A DNA stretch of 64,000 nucleotides from Ensifer adhaerens (GTDB lineage Bacteria > Pseudomonadota > Alphaproteobacteria > Rhizobiales > Rhizobiaceae): positions 124,001 to 188,000 of the forward strand of contig NZ_CP083349.1 in the NCBI RefSeq assembly GCF_020035535.1, written 5' to 3'. Position 1 is the first letter of the stretch; the number at the start of each line of letters is the position of its first letter. Below are positions 61,939-64,000 of the stretch, piece after piece. The notes beneath the pieces were generated by a model. The model worked only from the letters and a program-made list of their open reading frames with translations, was not told the origin of the DNA and did not search any database. A program made the position numbers and the translations under genes.

Positions 61939-64000
61939 TCAATCCACATTCAGCCCACCCATCGCCTCGTGGATCAGGTCGTCGGCGGCCTCCGAAAGCA
62001 GGAAGTCCTGCGCCTCGCCCTGGACCATCTCCTTGCCGATCTCCAGCATGACGGGCACGGCCAGCGGCGAGATGTGGTCGAGCCGTCGATGGGTGATGTG
62101 TCCCTTGATTCGCTTCAGCATATCCCCGAGGCGAGCGATGTCCAAAAGCCCTGTTGCCGCATCGTTGCGGGTCGCCTCGAGCAGCAGGTGGTCCGGCTCG
62201 TGCGCGTGCAATACGTCGTAAATGAGGTCGGCCGAGACGGTGACTTGGCGGCCGGTCTTTTCCTTGCCGGGATGCCGCTGGTCGATCAGCCCGGCGATCA
62301 CGGCGCAATTGCGAAAGGTGCGCTTCAGCAGGAAGGATTCGTTCAGCCAGGCCTCGAGGTCGTCGCCTAGCATGTCCTCATCGAAAAGGTCGGCGAGCGC
62401 CCCGCGCCTGAGTTCGAAGGTGGCGCCGAGATCGTCGAGTGCCCATACCGCCAGGGAGTAATCGGTGGCGACGAAGCCGAGTGGCTTCAACCCGGCGCGG
62501 TCGAGCCGGCGGGTAAGCAGCATGCCGAGCGTCTGGTGCGCCAGCCGCCCCTCGAAGGCATAGGCGACCATGTAATGCCGGCTGCCGCGCGGAAAGGTCT
62601 CGATCAGAAGCTCGTCCTCACGCGGCAGCATCGAGACGTCCTTCTGCAGCGACAGCCAGTCGCGCACCTGTTCCGGCAGCGCCGAGCGCCGCGCCGGATC
62701 GGCGAGCATCTTGCGCACCTGCGCGGCCAGATAGGTCGAAAGCGGGAACTTGCCGCCGGCATAACTCGGCACCTTGGGATCAAAGGTGAAGGCCTGGCTG
62801 ACGAGGCACTCGTTCTCGCGGATGCCTTCGAAGCGCAGCACCTTGCCGGAGAACATGAAGGTATCGCCCTGGGACAGCATTTCGAGGAAATATTCCTCGA
62901 CCTTGCCGAGCGGCATGCCGCCGCGGCCAAGCGCGCCGCGCTGGTTGCGCTTGACCATGCGCACGTTCAGCATCGGCGACTCGACGATCGTGCCGACGTT
63001 CAGCCGGTATTGCTGCGCCACCAGCGGATTGGAGACGCGGTAGAGCCCGTCCTTGGTCTTGCGGATGCGGGCGTAGCGCTCATAGGTCTTCAGCGCATAG
63101 CCGCCGGTCGCGACGAAATCGATCACCCGTTCGAAGGTTTCCCAGGAAAGTGCCGTGTAGGGCGAGGCGGTGGTGATCTCGTCATAGAGGTCGAGCGGAG
63201 CGAACGGAGCAGCACACGCCATGCCGAGCACGTGTTGGGCGAGCACGTCGAGCGCGCCCTTGCCGACGGGTGGCGTATCCTGCGCACCGATATAGTTGGC
63301 GTCGAGCGCCGCCTGGCATTCCATCACCTCGAAGCGATTGGCCGGCACCAGGATCGCCTTCGAGGGTTCGTCCATGCGGTGGTTGGCACGGCCGATGCGC
63401 TGGGCAAGGCGGCTCGCCCCCTTCGGCGCGCCGACATGCACGACGAGATCGACATCGCCCCAATCGATACCGAGGTCGAGCGTCGAAGTGGCGACGACGG
63501 CGCGCAGGCGGTTCTCCGCCATAGCCGCCTCGACCTTGCGACGCTGGGCGACATCGAGAGAACCGTGATGCAGCGCGATCGGAAGGTTGTCGTCATTGAT
63601 CGTCCAGAGTTCCTGAAACAGAAGCTCCGCCTGGCTGCGGGTGTTGACGAAGAGCAGTGTGGTACCGTGCTCCTTGATCGCGGCGTAGACATCGGCGATG
63701 GCGTAGCGCGCCGAGTGCCCGGCCCAGGGCACGTGCTCTTCCGTCTTGAGGATGGAAATCTGCGGTTTCGCACCGCCTTCGACGAGCACGAGCCCGGCGT
63801 GGTTGTTCGCGTCCGGCTCCTGTGGCACCAGCCAGCGCTGCAGATCCATCGGATCCGAGACCGTCGCCGAAAGCCCGATTGTCTGCAGTCGCGGTGCCAG
63901 CCGGCGTAACCGCGCCAGGCCGAGCGAGAGAAGATGACCGCGCTTGGAGGTGACGAGCGAGTGCAACTCGTCGAAGACGACGTAGCGCAGGTTTTTGAAG
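61939..64000 (-). CDS. Ligase-associated DEXH-box helicase (Lhr-like), 5' end outside window
   Basis: The frame is open to the right edge and enters at FKNLRYVVFDELHSLVTSKRG, so the N-terminal part of the helicase domain (Walker A) is missing; about 685 residues are visible. DELH box, motif III RLQTIGLSATVSDP, helicase C motifs LLFVNTRSQAEL, ATSTLDLGIDWGDVDLVVHVGAPKGASRLAQRIGRANHR (motifs V-VI), then the Lhr-type winged-helix and C-terminal regions ending HEAMGGLNVD. It unwinds DNA 3' to 5' in relatives (Lhr). With pdeM it forms part of the ligase-associated DNA damage response module. Confidence 0.94.
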   Translation of the reverse strand, partial: FKNLRYVVFDELHSLVTSKRGHLLSLGLARLRRLAPRLQTIGLSATVSDPMDLQRWLVPQEPDANNHAGLVLVEGGAKPQISILKTEEHVPWAGHSARYAIADVYAAIKEHGTTLLFVNTRSQAELLFQELWTINDDNLPIALHHGSLDVAQRRKVEAAMAENRLRAVVATSTLDLGIDWGDVDLVVHVGAPKGASRLAQRIGRANHRMDEPSKAILVPANRFEVMECQAALDANYIGAQDTPPVGKGALDVLAQHVLGMACAAPFAPLDLYDEITTASPYTALSWETFERVIDFVATGGYALKTYERYARIRKTKDGLYRVSNPLVAQQYRLNVGTIVESPMLNVRMVKRNQRGALGRGGMPLGKVEEYFLEMLSQGDTFMFSGKVLRFEGIRENECLVSQAFTFDPKVPSYAGGKFPLSTYLAAQVRKMLADPARRSALPEQVRDWLSLQKDVSMLPREDELLIETFPRGSRHYMVAYAFEGRLAHQTLGMLLTRRLDRAGLKPLGFVATDYSLAVWALDDLGATFELRRGALADLFDEDMLGDDLEAWLNESFLLKRTFRNCAVIAGLIDQRHPGKEKTGRQVTVSADLIYDVLHAHEPDHLLLEATRNDAATGLLDIARLGDMLKRIKGHITHRRLDHISPLAVPVMLEIGKEMVQGEAQDFLLSEAADDLIHEAMGGLNVD

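Noticed and set aside
1..64000. CRISPR arrays, insertion sequences, rRNA operons
   Set aside because: I saw no regularly spaced repeats, transposase frames, terminal inverted repeats or rRNA sequence by eye.

Overview
The window reads as core chromosome of a Rhizobiales alphaproteobacterium, most likely Sinorhizobium/Ensifer. Evidence: a GcrA cell-cycle regulator, a full-length PodJ polarity protein, a SAM-II riboswitch ahead of metZ, GANTC (CcrM-type) sites in promoters, the order phoR-pstSCAB-phoU-phoB, a PPK2 very close to the S. meliloti enzyme, and long GC-rich open frames on both strands. From memory (not checked), several blocks follow S. meliloti chromosomal order: pgi-fadD-MFS-AI-2E-like permease; ppk2-phoR-pst-phoB-gcrA-argD-argF-hslO; fadB-fadA-acyl-CoA dehydrogenase-podJ. 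I see no insertion sequence, phage gene, CRISPR array or rRNA.

Layout. 0-7.6 kb: a membrane protein cut by the window edge, a lipoprotein, pgi, fadD, an MFS exporter and a PerM-type permease. 7.8-15.9 kb: a complete kdpFABCDE potassium-uptake and sensor operon preceded by a 27-codon membrane peptide. 15.9-23.6 kb: accessory envelope and miscellaneous genes (DUF900 hydrolase lipoprotein, class C beta-lactamase, glycine-zipper lipoprotein, EF-hand protein, VOC protein, tRNA-Thr, nitronate monooxygenase, a TM protein of unknown function). 23.7-32.8 kb: the phosphate block, with ppk2 divergent from phoR and a PHO box before pstSCAB-phoU-phoB. 32.8-40.6 kb: gcrA, argD-argF, hslO, apaG, metZ (SAM-II riboswitch plus terminator), dcd and tRNA-Gly. 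40.7-48.3 kb: small transport, regulatory and stress genes, ending in a frameshifted GNAT gene. 48.4-54.2 kb: a beta-oxidation operon (acyl-CoA dehydrogenase, thiolase, a YbaY-like lipoprotein, FadB-type enzyme) divergent from podJ (54.7-58.5 kb). 58.9-64 kb: a TSUP permease coupled to a TIGR02186 protein, a stand-alone Lrp ligand-binding domain, and pdeM plus an Lhr-type helicase of the ligase-associated repair module, cut by the window end.

Connections. Three palindromes built on TTGACGT...ACGTCAA lie upstream of fadD, the nitronate monooxygenase and the beta-oxidation operon; two are identical over 26 bp. They imply one acyl-CoA-catabolism regulon whose regulator is not in the window. Phosphate sensing, uptake and a polyphosphate kinase sit together. 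Cell-cycle genes (gcrA, podJ) have GANTC sites in their upstream regions, with four in 37 bp between gcrA and argD.

Limits: assignments rest on motif and family recognition by eye; no similarity search, folding or codon-usage computation was run. Several start codons were moved from the longest possible frame to the codon with a plausible ribosome binding site.
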